This document shows, in pieces, positions 10,567 to 20,481 of a stretch of 64,000 nucleotides of DNA. The translations under genes were made by a program, and so were the position numbers. Numbering within the stretch: the first letter of the stretch is position 1; each line of letters begins with the position of its first letter. A model generated the notes under the pieces. That model was not told the DNA's origin. It saw nothing but the letters and a program-made list of their open reading frames with translations, and made no database searches. The stretch is from Seminavis robusta (taxonomy: Eukaryota > Bacillariophyta > Bacillariophyceae > Naviculales > Naviculaceae), in the NCBI GenBank assembly GCA_903772945.1, contig CAICTM010000162.1, positions 39,647 through 103,646 of the forward strand. Direction: 5' to 3'.

Positions 10567-11397
10567 CTACTCAATCTTCTCATTTACGCTTGAGCCCGCT
10601 ACTTGCAGGGGTTGCAAGGCGGAAAGAATCCCAAAGATTAGGATGAGACTGAATGAAGTTGTCGTCATGAAAAAGATAGATGTCGTGGTTATTGGTTTGA
10701 GCATGTACACCATCGCAAGAGCCACCGGCTGCAGGGCTGCTAGTGCCAGCGCAACGTTGATTTGCTGAAGTTCCGATTCGTAGGCTGCTGTATACCAAAG
10801 GAAAAGTACAGTCTCGAGGGCACCCACTGACCACCAATTCCAGTGGAATTGAGCGAGAAGAGAAAAATCAGTCTGATCCAAAATGACATCGGTACACGGC
10901 TGTTGAGTGTTGACAAAGAGCCACAGTACAAAGTATGCTGCGACGGCAAGCAGATAGCCCTTGGCATTCCAACCAATCCCATTGAGATCCAGAGATGTGG
11001 CGGCCAAAGAGTCTTCGTCTTCTGCGAGGAGAAGGGCCACAAGGAATCCAAAATGGGCAATGCATGTTACCATGTGGACCATGTTGTCCATGGCGCCATT
11101 CAGAACGTGGGTTCCCAGCAGAAAAACTCCCGTGAGCTCTAGCAGAACGGAGTACGTGACGAACTGTTTGAGAACGATTGTGATTTTGCTGGACCGTGCA
11201 ACTAGCACAACAAGTATAACACCGACATGAAGCTTCCACAGTGCGTTGTACCCCAAAAGAACAGTTTCTGCAGGATTGCAGTGTTTGCCGTAGACGAGCT
11301 CACATCGAGGAGTCGTACCGTCCCCCGGCAAGCTGAAAGCAGCACTGACAACCATGAAGGATGCGTAACCCTGGACGAGTGACCTTGTGGAGGGCAT
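10567..11397 (-). CDS. Multi-pass membrane protein of unknown function
   Basis: A single exon of 276 codons runs from ATG at 11397-11395. About eight hydrophobic segments can be traced: SFMVVSAAFSL, VGVILVVLVA, FVTYSVLLELTGVFLL, FGFLVALLLA, YLLAVAAYFVLWLFV, LETVLFLWYTAAY, NVALALAALQPVALAMVYM and FSLILIFGILSAL. The first loop holds two cysteines (CELVYGKHC) that could form a disulfide in the lumen or outside. The C-terminal tail is short (SSVNEKIE). No transporter signature was recognised, so no function is assigned. The gene is divergent from the amine oxidase gene. Confidence 0.66.
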   Translation of the reverse strand: MPSTRSLVQGYASFMVVSAAFSLPGDGTTPRCELVYGKHCNPAETVLLGYNALWKLHVGVILVVLVARSSKITIVLKQFVTYSVLLELTGVFLLGTHVLNGAMDNMVHMVTCIAHFGFLVALLLAEDEDSLAATSLDLNGIGWNAKGYLLAVAAYFVLWLFVNTQQPCTDVILDQTDFSLLAQFHWNWWSVGALETVLFLWYTAAYESELQQINVALALAALQPVALAMVYMLKPITTTSIFFMTTTSFSLILIFGILSALQPLQVAGSSVNEKIE

Positions 11398-12053
11398 CCT
11401 GACCTGCAGACCAAAGATGATTTGTGCTTGAAATGTACAGTACTCGAACTTTCACATTCCTTCTACGAAGTGGGCACCAGCGGTGTGTTTCATCAGGTGA
11501 CACCTTTTCCTTGCTGAGAGCTAGCCACGTATACCGGTATGTGTCGTACTGCACCTGAAGCCTCAACTTTTTTGGCTTTGCCAAACACTGTGCCATTGAT
11601 AAGCTGTTGTTTGGAGAACAGAATTGGGCCCATGAACGAAAGCTCGATGCAGCTGTTCGAGATCGCTTCCTTGCAAAACTGTAACGTGGAGGTTTTGGTT
11701 TCGAAGTCTCCTGGACAAAGCTTTTTGGTTGTCGCAGGTCGCGCGTGGCTGCGGATTATAACACCAATAATAATATTATTGCTTCGTCCCGATCAGCCGT
11801 TGCGTGGGGATCATTCGATTTGATTCGATTTGATTTGATTTGATTCGATTCTCATTCGATTCTTCGTGAAGGAGTTTGAACCAAAGCAACTCTCCAAATG
11901 GTACACACGTGCATTCTCTTGGCACTCGGCCTTGGAACTCTCCAAATGGTACACACATGCCACTTTTCTTTTGATCGCTCCTTCCCACTGTCCACTTCCC
12001 ACAAATGAAAGGCACACAAAACAAAGGAGACAAAAGACAACAAATCAAAAACC
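11398..12053. promoter_or_regulatory. Divergent promoter region with GATTC-type repeats and a paired direct repeat
   Basis: This 656-bp region separates the membrane protein gene (-) from the amine oxidase gene (+). It contains a TACCGGTA palindrome at 11532-11539, a run of ATTCG/GATTT units at 11812-11863, and a 25-bp direct repeat 94 and 142 bp before the amine oxidase ATG (see separate entry). Confidence 0.5.
11888..11960. repeat. 25-bp direct repeat upstream of amine oxidase
   Basis: Two copies beginning AACTCTCCAAATGGTACAC lie at 11888-11912 and 11936-11960 and differ at one base (CACGTGC versus CACATGC). They are 48 bp apart, in the same orientation, and close to the amine oxidase ATG at 12054. 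They could be paired regulatory sites; this is inference. Confidence 0.7.
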
Positions 12054-13232
12054 ATGACAATTTTAATTGTGGGAGCTGGAGCTGCAGGATTGACGGCTGC
12101 ATATACGTTGTTGCTTCAGAATGTTACTGATTTTCGCATCTTGGAAGCCAGTAACCGCATTGGCGGACGCCTGAAGAAACTAGAAGGCTTTGCCTCTTTC
12201 CCAATTGACCTGGGAGGCGAGTGGATCCATGTCCAACCAACAGTATTGGAAGATATTTCTCAGAATGACAGAATTATGGATTCCATTGATACTATTCATC
12301 ACGTAGCAGAGCATATGGTGTGGTATGGTCCGACAGAAGGGTTTGCACCTGACCATTCCATTGATTATGCAAAAATCCCAGACTATCTCTTTCAAAACTA
12401 TACCTGGTTTGACTTCTTCAATGACACCATTAGTGTGCCAGCTGTGAAAGAATCTATTGTCTTTGATTGTCCCATTGTGACCATTGATTACTCAGGCACC
12501 ACTGATGGAGAGGATCCCGCCAAGGCCATCACTGCCACTTGCAAGGATGGTACTTCCTTTGAAGGATCTCAAATTATTGTAACAGCTCCGATCCAAATCC
12601 TGCAAGATGGTGACATTGAATTCATTCCAGAGCTTCCCAACAAGTACACCAATGCGATTGACAGCATTCCGTTTCCTGGTGGATACAAGATCTTCCTCAA
12701 GTTTGAACAGGGCTTTTATCCAGATATATTTGAGTCTGCACTTGATCCAATTAATCTTTACTTCTACAATGAAGTTTATGGTGAAAATACCACAACTGAG
12801 CATGTCCTGGGTGTTTTTGTGTCAGGAGAATGGGCTGAGGAATCCGCTCAATGGGATGATGAAACTCTTCTGAACCATGTTGTTGCGATGTTGGATGAGA
12901 TGTTTGATGGCAAGGCTAGTCAGTACTTGATTGATGGCGTGGTACAAAGCTGGGATCGAGAACCCTTTATCCGTGGTACTTACAGTCACTATGATAATAC
13001 ATGGCGCCAGATGGACCGGCTTCGCAAACCCATCAATGGCGTGCTCTACTTTGCTGGAGAAGCCATTCCTGCCAGTTACGCAAAGTATGACAATGGTTAT
13101 GCTCATGGGGCAGCTCTGTCTGGAAAAGAGACCGCAGAGCGTATCCTGGGTTCTGGCGGAGGATCTGCAGCAATGCCTTGGAGTGGAGTTTTCGTCTCCA
13201 TTGTGGCTTTCATCTTGGCTCTTTGGTACTGA
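12054..13232 (+). CDS. FAD-dependent amine oxidase (monoamine/polyamine oxidase family), C-terminally anchored
   Basis: A single exon of 392 codons runs from ATG at 12054 to TGA at 13230-13232. The N-terminus is the FAD dinucleotide-binding motif ILIVGAGAAGLTAAY, followed by the LEASNRIGGR motif of the amine oxidase superfamily and GGEWIH. The C-terminal FAD-contact region is present: LYFAGEAIPASYAKYDNGYAHGAALSGKE is represented by FAGEA and GYAHGAALSG. The last about 20 residues form a hydrophobic helix (WSGVFVSIVAFILALW), suggesting a tail anchor facing the cytosol, as in mitochondrial MAOs. The protein is about 100 residues shorter than typical polyamine oxidases, so part of the substrate domain is reduced. 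Substrate is unknown. Confidence 0.87.
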   Translation: MTILIVGAGAAGLTAAYTLLLQNVTDFRILEASNRIGGRLKKLEGFASFPIDLGGEWIHVQPTVLEDISQNDRIMDSIDTIHHVAEHMVWYGPTEGFAPDHSIDYAKIPDYLFQNYTWFDFFNDTISVPAVKESIVFDCPIVTIDYSGTTDGEDPAKAITATCKDGTSFEGSQIIVTAPIQILQDGDIEFIPELPNKYTNAIDSIPFPGGYKIFLKFEQGFYPDIFESALDPINLYFYNEVYGENTTTEHVLGVFVSGEWAEESAQWDDETLLNHVVAMLDEMFDGKASQYLIDGVVQSWDREPFIRGTYSHYDNTWRQMDRLRKPINGVLYFAGEAIPASYAKYDNGYAHGAALSGKETAERILGSGGGSAAMPWSGVFVSIVAFILALWY

Positions 13233-13873
13233 TGGACTTCTCAATTGTACAGCCCATAGAGTGCATCACTGTGATCGTACATGAGACAATATTCGCGATT
13301 CTCTAGTCTAGGAAACCTTGCTGGTGTGCTTCAAGGATACCTCTTTTTACGGCAAGAGTCCTTGCATTCTCGGTCAGGCATAGCATGGCAAAATCGCAAG
13401 TAGCCGAAGTCACGCGTAAAGGGCACCGAAAGCTGCAAAAGGCAGGGACCAGAAAAGGAATAGAATCAAATCACGACCTCGAACCAATTCATTCGATTTG
13501 TTGGTTGATTGAGATTCAATCATTCAATCTCTCGCCACCCGCCACCGAATCGGCGCCTGCGCCTTTTGGACCTTTAAGTAATAGCACAACGAGTTATTGC
13601 TCAGTATACTTTCCCTGAGGCTTTCAACGCGGGATTAGCTTATTGTTGTAAGGCGCCACCAAATTTTAATGTAAATCAAAAGTTGTAGTTCTGCAAGAAC
13701 GCAGCAAAGCAAGGCCGCCACTGTTGAGAAGTATGGTTCGGGAGTTGGATCCGTCGGGGAGAATCATTCGAATCGAATCGAATCTATTTGAATTTGACTG
13801 TTCATCAACCAACCATCAATTGACTCTCCAACCATCATTTTGACTCTCCATCCATCTGTCATGAAACGGAAGT
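13233..13873. other. Intergenic between convergent genes, with ATTCG repeats
   Basis: This 641-bp region lies between two 3' ends. It holds ATTCGAATCGAATCGAATC at 13766-13784 and short imperfect repeats of TTGACTCTCCAWCCATC near 13818-13857. Short frames are unsupported. Confidence 0.5.
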
Positions 13874-14440
13874 TCAAAATGCTCCTGCCCGAGCCTTCTC
13901 TCCATGTGCAATTCCCATATCCAAAATTGGCAAGTCGACGCCGTCGTTCCGGATGGTCTCAATCAATTCTTCATCAATCGACCAAATTTCATCGGCTTCG
14001 GCACCATACCCTGGGCCACCACCCAAGCTAGGTACGGGTCGCTGTCCATACCAACCTTCGCCATAGCTACCAGTCACTTGTTCATCTGTAACTTCTCCCC
14101 AGAATTCGTTGGAATATTCTCGTGGGTCTACGAACATGTCCGTCTCAACATCGTCTTCTCTTTGACACAGAGGATAGACTGTACCGTCGGGTTTCACCAC
14201 GCACAGCCGTGGTTTGGAATCCTCATCTTCGCTATTGGAAGCGATGGCCAACAAGTCGTTTTCAAGATAGTCGCTTGATAAAACATGCCGTTGAAAGCAA
14301 GAGCCTCTCCTTGGATCTAACCGTTGTCTGGATCTTGCCGTGGAACCTCCAAAGCCACTCACAAAACAACGATTTGAAACACTACTAGTCGTCAGCACTA
14401 ATCCTAGCACAAAGAGGATAGAGTTTACTATTGGCATCAT
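13874..14440 (-). CDS. Small acidic protein with N-terminal signal, possibly plastid-targeted
   Basis: The frame is open up to 14623, but the first sensible start is the ATG pair at 14440-14435, because only there does a signal peptide follow (MMPIVNSILFVLGLVLTTSS). This gives 188 aa. After the signal the sequence is basic (STARSRQRLDPRRGS), as in diatom transit peptides, although the expected phenylalanine is displaced (NRCFVSGF). The mature part is acidic, with the tail GYGAEADEIWSIDEELIE. No known domain is recognised. The gene is divergent from, and only 235 bp away from, the cNMP-bestrophin gene, so the two may share regulation. Confidence 0.6.
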   Translation of the reverse strand: MMPIVNSILFVLGLVLTTSSVSNRCFVSGFGGSTARSRQRLDPRRGSCFQRHVLSSDYLENDLLAIASNSEDEDSKPRLCVVKPDGTVYPLCQREDDVETDMFVDPREYSNEFWGEVTDEQVTGSYGEGWYGQRPVPSLGGGPGYGAEADEIWSIDEELIETIRNDGVDLPILDMGIAHGEKARAGAF

Positions 14441-14675
14441 CGCATTCGTTGTTTGCTTAGCTGCCAAGAGACTCTGTCTCGGCTCGTTTGTTGCTTGATG
14501 AAAGGGAGATGGGTGACAGGAGAGCTGGGTGACGTCATGGAAACAACCGAAGGAAAGGTTCGCCTGGCTGATGTTCGCGCCATTTCCACAGGCGCAGTCG
14601 CGAGCGGTACTCAACAATGACAAGAGACCTCACCTTTTCCTTTTCCAGCCTCTTTTCCAAAATTTGGCAAGAACC
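14441..14675. promoter_or_regulatory. Compact divergent promoter, plastid-type genes on both sides
   Basis: Only 235 bp separate the two start codons (14440 on minus, 14676 on plus). Both strands are translatable across it, so longer starts are possible on paper, but both would bury the N-terminal signal peptides. TGACGT at 14531-14536 resembles a bZIP/CRE half-site; this is suggestive only. Confidence 0.45.
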
Positions 14676-16514
14676 ATGAGCTTTAGACATCCTCTGAGAC
14701 TATTAGCTTTGCTCCTGCTGCAACAAACCACAGCATTTTTGCTTCGTCCATTACCATCCGAGCGTTGGATACCATCATCTAATGGTTTGAGCAACCGTGA
14801 GAAAGCCAAGCAACCCGAGCCTCATCTCCGACCATGTCTCCGCGCTCGCCTACTAGACGATGAAGGACAAGAAAAGGGAGATTCCAGTGATGAAGAGAAC
14901 AGAAATTCCATCAAGACAACTGAAGAAAAAAGTTTCATCAGAGAAGCACTTTCCGGAAACGTGCTCTTTAAAAACCTACCAGATCCTTCTCTTTCGGCAT
15001 TCATTGATGCCTGTGAAGATTTTCAGGTGACAAAAGACCAAGTGATTGTCTACCAAGGTGACTCTTGCTACAATGATTACGTCTATCTGGTGGCAGACGG
15101 GGAATGCATTGTCACGGTGGACGGTGTCATGGTCCCCGAGCCGTATGGAGTGGTTGGACCGAAATCATTTTTTGGTGACCTTGGGGTGCTCTACAACGAA
15201 ACACGAAGTGCCACCGTCACGGCACAGTCCGAGACCGTGTCGCTATGGCGGGTCCCTGCAGCAACCTACTTGACGATCCTTAACAAACCAGCTCAATCAC
15301 TCGCCACAATGGAAGAGATTGATGCTGTTATCAATCAAGTGAGTGGGACGCAGGCTTTGTATGGTGGAGAAATCATCCCTCCTTACAAACCAGAACGGCT
15401 CTGGTTATGGAGTCAGTTCCAGGGGACCATTCTCAATATCAGTCTCAGGACGACACTTCTCAATATGCTGCTCTGTGTGGTCTTTGTTATCTATGCCGAA
15501 CAAGTTACTGGGGAATCCACGGTTCCCTTGATAGGGAAGTTTTTCGACAATTTGCAAACTCATGTGATTGTCCCCGACAAGAATCTTCCCTTTGTCCAAC
15601 GCCTCGCTTTGATCAAAGAGATTTGGAGCTATCAACGGAACCTTACGACGTTTGTCCTTACGTTTTTCCTGAACCAAGCCTATCAATTCTGGATGGATAC
15701 TTACTTGCTGGCACGTCAAATTCAGGGCCGCTTGAATGACTTTCAACTCGTTCTGGCCACCAACATTGAAATAGACCGCAACGACGATGGCACACCGTGC
15801 GCCGAGGCTGTGCAACTCATGGACGATATTGGACAGTACGCTCGATTGTACCACATCTTGATGTGGGCCGGTGTCGCCGATCGATTCGCCATGTTGAACA
15901 CTCCGGAAGGTTTGGAACGGTTGGAAAGCCGCGGGTTAATGACTCCGGAGCAACTCAAAGTACTGCAGAGTTTGGACTTGCCCAAAGATCAGCTGCACAA
16001 TGCTCCACTGGAATGGATGTTGATTCGCGTCAACCGAGCCATCGCAGCTGGGGTGGTACAAGATAATAATGCTATTCGGACGCAGTTCATTAGCCAAGCG
16101 TCGAGGCTGCGTGGGTCCCATGGTGATATGACGGACAAGTTGGCCGGACGCATGCCACTGGCATACACTCACTTGGTGCAGATCCTTGTGGACACGTTCG
16201 TGTTGGTGGCTCCCTTTGCTCTTTATGCAGGCAAGTGCAGGACAAAGGCAGAGGTGCGAGCGAATGCCGTTTTCGTTTTCTCACACTATTAACCTCCTTT
16301 CTCGTCAGATCTGGGCGTCTACTCTGTCTTTGCCGTGGGGCTAGTGACACTGTCGTACACTGGTTTCCTCAATCTGGCCAAGATCTTTTTGGATCCCTTG
16401 AACAATGAAGAGTTTTGCGACAATTCTATTTTTATGGATTTGGCCGTCCTTATTCGAGAATCGAATGGCTCCTCTACAAGATGGAAGAACGCCGGTCTCA
16501 AGCTGCCCTTTTGA
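14676..16514 (+). CDS. Plastid-targeted cyclic-nucleotide-binding domain / bestrophin channel fusion
   Basis: Exons are 14676-16230 and 16309-16514, giving 586 aa. The intron (16231-16308) has a GC donor (CAG|GCAAGT) and a CAG acceptor; only this joint keeps the frame (LYA|DLGVYSVF). The N-terminus is a signal peptide followed by QTTAFLLRP, an ASAFAP-type plastid presequence. Residues about 93-213 form a cNMP-binding domain with a phosphate-binding cassette FFGDLGVLYNETRSATV (Asp168, Arg177). From about 285 to the end the protein aligns with bestrophins: GLMTPEQLKVLQSLDLP, WMLIRVNRAI, RMPLAYTHLVQILVDTF and FLNLAKIFLDPLNNEE, the last matching the family's acidic DPF loop. Bestrophins are anion channels; algal thylakoid members carry bicarbonate or chloride. 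Ligand gating of a plastid channel is inferred. The C-terminus after the channel is short. Confidence 0.86.
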
Positions 16515-16777
16515 GGTGGCATACGGTAAGCAGGCCGACTAGATAGATAGATACCCTAAAGCAACAATAGCAAGCCAACAGCCAAGGTTTTTTCAAATAT
16601 AGGTTGAACAAGTTTAAGAACAGTTAGACTGGACCGCCAGGTCTATGTAGACGATGAATAGAAGGAAGGATTCAATCCAATCAATCCATCTGGGCTCCTC
16701 ACATCCAAAGCAGCATGAAAACGTTTGCACTACAGTCATAGTTTTGCCAAATCCCAAGACTTCCATGTCATTGTATT

Positions 16778-18053
16778 CTATGAGTGAAAGGCATTGGTGA
16801 ACTCGATATTGCTGAGTGTGTCTCGTATTGCTCGATGATTGTCGCCTAATACCGATTGCTGAATCTGGATGAACAAAACAGAAGATGATAAGGAGTGAGT
16901 CAGTGAATGATACTTCGTCAATACATATGCAACTACCTGTGCAGTCGTACTTACCAACAACTCTTCTTCAAAGATGACTCTCGCTTCCTCGTATTTCTTG
17001 GCCTGCAACAAGAGATAGGCATAGTTGCAATTGGTAATGGCGACATGGAGCAAATCCAGATCCGTGGCATTGGCAGCAGACGACTTTAGAATATTGCGTG
17101 CTTCTTCGAGCGTCGTCAAGGCTTGTGTATGCTGTCCCATTTGGAAATGGCAACAGGCAATGTTATTGAGTACCATGGCCATTTTGGAGGGATTGTTGTG
17201 TGCGGTAGGAGCCCGAATTTGTCGTGCTTCCTGAAAGGCTTGTAGGGATGCCGGGAATCGTTCGGCGGCAAAGTATTGAATGCCAATTTCATCGAGTGAA
17301 ATGGCGACTTGTGGATGATCATGCCCGAAAGCATCTCGTTTGCGATCAATGGCTTCTTGAAAGAGTGGAATGATTTCCTGATCGTTTCCCGCCAAGACAT
17401 GAAGGACGGCTAGATTGTGTGCCGTAATGCCCGCGACGAGTCCATTGGTCCCTCGTTGCGGATTGGCGCGTTGCGATTTGAGATCATTGTGGAACTCGGT
17501 AATGGATGCGTCAAACTTTTTGGACTGTGATATACAATACATACATACCATAATGCATAGGACAATAGAGATAGATGAATGAGAACCCAACAATCCACAG
17601 TCAGCACTCTTCCAATCTGTTGCTATGTTAGTGTGTCCTCTCCTCAATCATAATCACATTACTTACCGTAATATTGGCAATCTTTTTCTTGACGTGTTTG
17701 GCCATGCTTTGATCGTTGGGGTACGTCTTTTCCCATACATCCAAAGGCACTGTCTCGACGGCAATCTTGGCCGTCTTACTTGTCGGCGAAGCATCTTCGA
17801 CACTCAAGTATCCAATGGAGATGAGTCGTTCGGTACGAGTGGTGAGCTGTTCGAGCGTATCGTAGACGCGTTCCTTGGCAGTGAGTTCGTCAATGACGGC
17901 TCCCAGACCAATGAATTCAATGCCGTGAATGCTGACGAATTGCGAGGATCGACTATTGTCGTTGGACGCTTGGGGACCTGCTCCCACTTGACACATGCAT
18001 CCTCCAATCAACTCCTTCATCAAGGATACCGTCGGTGTGGTTTTGTTGCTCAT
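16778..18053 (-). CDS. Tetratricopeptide-repeat (kinesin-light-chain-like TPR) protein
   Basis: Three exons are read on the minus strand: 18053-17667, 17524-16955 and 16864-16778. Introns of 142 and 90 bp both have GTAAGT donors and CAG acceptors, and both fall between codons; the product is 347 aa. The N-terminal 129 residues have no recognised domain, although a hydrophobic start like MKELIGGCMCQVGAG is notable. Residues about 130-320 are helical TPR pairs of the TPR_12/kinesin-light-chain type (AHNLAVLHVLAGNDQEIIPLFQEA, AISLDEIGIQYFAAERFPASLQAFQEA and VLNNIACCHFQMGQHTQALTTLEEA are visible as repeated patterns, split here by spacing of about 42 residues). It is probably a protein-interaction scaffold; partner unknown. 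Confidence 0.8.
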
Positions 18054-18917
18054 TGTTCGTAGTGGAGTGTATAGATACAGTACGGTAGTATTGTTGTTGT
18101 ATGATGAGTAGAGTAGTGGTGCCTTGTTTGACGGATGGTTGGGGCTGCTGCTGCCGGTGTATGACGGGAACTAAAAGCTCTTTGGTGGTACTGTAACAGG
18201 AAAAGAGCGAGGGGAAGTCCTTATTCGACGACGCAACCAAGCGTTTGATGGACACTCTCACACTGATGACCACCGTACGGTAGACAACTCCGCTAATAGA
18301 CTATCTACTGATACGGACAAAGTAAGTCAACAGCACTCTTGGAAAGAATGCAGTTGGAGCACCTCCTTTTTGTGGGTCGTTTGAAATTGTGCGCACAGGG
18401 CCCGCCAGTTTGGCACAAACTAACCGTTGTTAAATTTGTTTTAGACCAGCAGGAACAAACACCGTTGTGATCATTCATTCGGCCATTGAAAGGGCCCGAA
18501 ATGGCGATTTACACCAAATTCCTATTTATACTTGTGTTTCGATTTTATATTTTGGTTTCGGTTTTATATTTAGGTTTCGATTTTATATTTAGGTTTCGGC
18601 TTGATTTCACTAGTTATTTACCATAGTGATTTGGTTTCGATTTTATATTTTGGTTTCGGTTTTATATTTTGGTTTCGGTTTTATATTTTGGTTTGGAATT
18701 GATCAATTTAATTGGATTCTTAAAATCCTGATTTCGGGCCCTTTCATTCGGAAGGGACAGAAAGATACGGCACTGTAGAAAGAAGACCACAGAAAACCAT
18801 CAAAGAGCGACAGTCGAGTCATAATAATTTATTGAATCTAGCCAGCACTAGCTAGCTAGAACCAGGAGACAAAGAAGAGGTATACTACTAGTATAGAAAA
18901 GAATAGAAGAAGAAACC
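18054..18917. other. Divergent intergenic region containing a repeat element
   Basis: This 864-bp region separates the starts of the TPR gene (-) and the PH-ANK-SNARE gene (+). Its centre is occupied by an inverted-repeat-bounded block of TTTCG/TTTTATATTT repeats (18488-18745). The remaining sequence shows no gene. Confidence 0.55.
18488..18745. repeat. Inverted-repeat-bounded AT-rich tandem repeat (foldback/MITE-like)
   Basis: The 15-bp sequence GAAAGGGCCCGAAAT at 18488-18502 is repeated exactly in reverse complement at 18731-18745. Between the arms lie several tandem copies of an approximately 18-bp unit, GGTTTCGATTTTATATTT and variants (about 18536-18604 and 18632-18693). The octamer TCATTCGG flanks or overlaps both ends in direct orientation (18476-18483 and 18744-18751). 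Arms plus tandem core suggest a small non-autonomous element or a foldback structure. Confidence 0.6.
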
Positions 18918-20481
18918 ATGGGAGAAGACGAATTGGACCTGGATCAAGAACTCGCAGCCTTGGATTTGGATACCAACTTTTTGGAATCCACCGATTCCTT
19001 GGAAGAGGCACAGGACGACGACGACGACGCCATTGACCCAATACCAATAGCGGAAGCAGCAACACCACCCCGGGCGACGACTCCCCCCAGGACGGCATCA
19101 CCCAAACCTCCTTCTTCCAAGTCGAATCTGGGAGATTGGGCCAATCGTCCCGAAATTTACAGTCGTCATTACAAACCCAATCCACAGGAACGAGCAGAAC
19201 TCGAACAAATTGCCACTCTGCTCGGCGTCAAGTCGGGCTTGTTGAAATCGGGTGGAAAGAATCCCTTGGAAAGCATTTTTGGCGGTGGTGGCAATGGAGA
19301 CGATGCTACCAAAGATGAAGATCCTCACAATCCACAATGCCAATGGAATCGATTGGTCGTGGGAAAAGCCACGCAACAAACTCAAAATCTACCCATTTCG
19401 CTACTCCTCAAACAAGGCACCGTCTTGTATAAAGATGTCGACGATGACGGCGAAACGACGACGCATCATGGATGTCAACTGTTGCTATTTACGCGCGGAT
19501 TTTTAATTGCCAAACCGGAAACCGTCTCGGCGGGATTGTTTGGCCGACAAAAATCCGAAATACTGACACCGCTCGGCAGTGCCCTCTGGACCAATGTTCG
19601 ACAAATTCAAACCACTGTTCATCAAACTTTGAAATTGACCTGTCACGACGGGACCACCACTTTTGAAGTTTTGCCGTCGCAAGATGTCGCCACGTGGACC
19701 AAAGTCCTCCAAACAGCCGCTATACAAGCACATGCTCAGTTTTTGTCAGCGGCACAGCACACAGAACGAGGATGGCAATATCGACTCTGTCAGACACATT
19801 GGTTCACCGAAGCCGTGACGGGTGTTTGGGAAGATGTCGGATTGGAATTTGCCACCAAAGACAGTGCCGAACAAGGATTGGATCAACTCGATTCGTACAA
19901 TCACTATGCGCCCTTGCATTACGCTACACGGGCGGGACATTTGGACGTCATTCAACACTTGTTGCAAGCCGGAGCCAATCCCAATGTCGAAGATGGAGAA
20001 GGAAAAACTCCCATGTATTATGGTAAGCACAATATGCAGGCAGGCACAAAAGAGAGTGTGTGGTTGGGTTTTGTGTTCCATATTAATTCACCCATCTGAC
20101 CATGCTTTTTCTATACACACAGCCGAACGCGATCAACTACACCACGCCATTGTATCCGTCTTGACCGAATTTGGAGGCACACACTCGCAAAAGGCAGAAG
20201 AAGAAATGAGAGGAGAACTCTTTGGAAAGGTGGCCGACACGGAACGGGCGCGAGAAGAAAAGAGAGAAGCCGAGGCATCCGCCGCAAAAGCGGCACAAGA
20301 AAAGGCCGCCACGGCACAATCCCAAATGGCACAAAACCTGAACGCCATGCACAAACGAGGAGAAATGATTGAAGAACTAGGAGACAAGGCTAGTGATTTG
20401 CAAGACGGTGCGCAGGATTATGCAGATATGGCGGCACAGCTCAAGGAGAAACTGAAAAAGAAGAGTGTCTGGGGATTTTAG
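18918..20481 (+). CDS. PH-like / ankyrin / R-SNARE protein without membrane anchor
   Basis: Exons are 18918-20022 and 20123-20481, with a GTAAGC donor, CACAG acceptor and 100-bp intron; the product is 487 aa. The acidic N-terminus (1-55) is followed by a Pro-rich linker. Residues about 140-275 look like a pleckstrin-homology domain: repeated strands ending in the helix DVATWTKVLQTAAIQAH. Residues about 325-390 are ankyrin repeats (YAPLHYATRAGHLDVIQHLL, then GKTPMYYAERDQLHHAI across the splice site). The last 60 residues match an R-SNARE coiled coil, with Arg447 at the ionic zero layer and ASDLQDGAQDYADMAAQLKE following the VAMP pattern; the chain ends KKKSVWGF with no membrane helix. Soluble R-SNARE proteins (tomosyn, amisyn) inhibit fusion; amisyn also has a PH domain. 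A vesicle-fusion regulatory role is inferred. Confidence 0.8.

Noticed and set aside
14529-14675. Longer N-terminus for the bestrophin fusion from upstream frame
   Set aside because: The upstream codons begin with a non-optimal start and would bury the signal peptide at MSFRHPLRLLALLLLQ; the frame there also overlaps the divergent gene.
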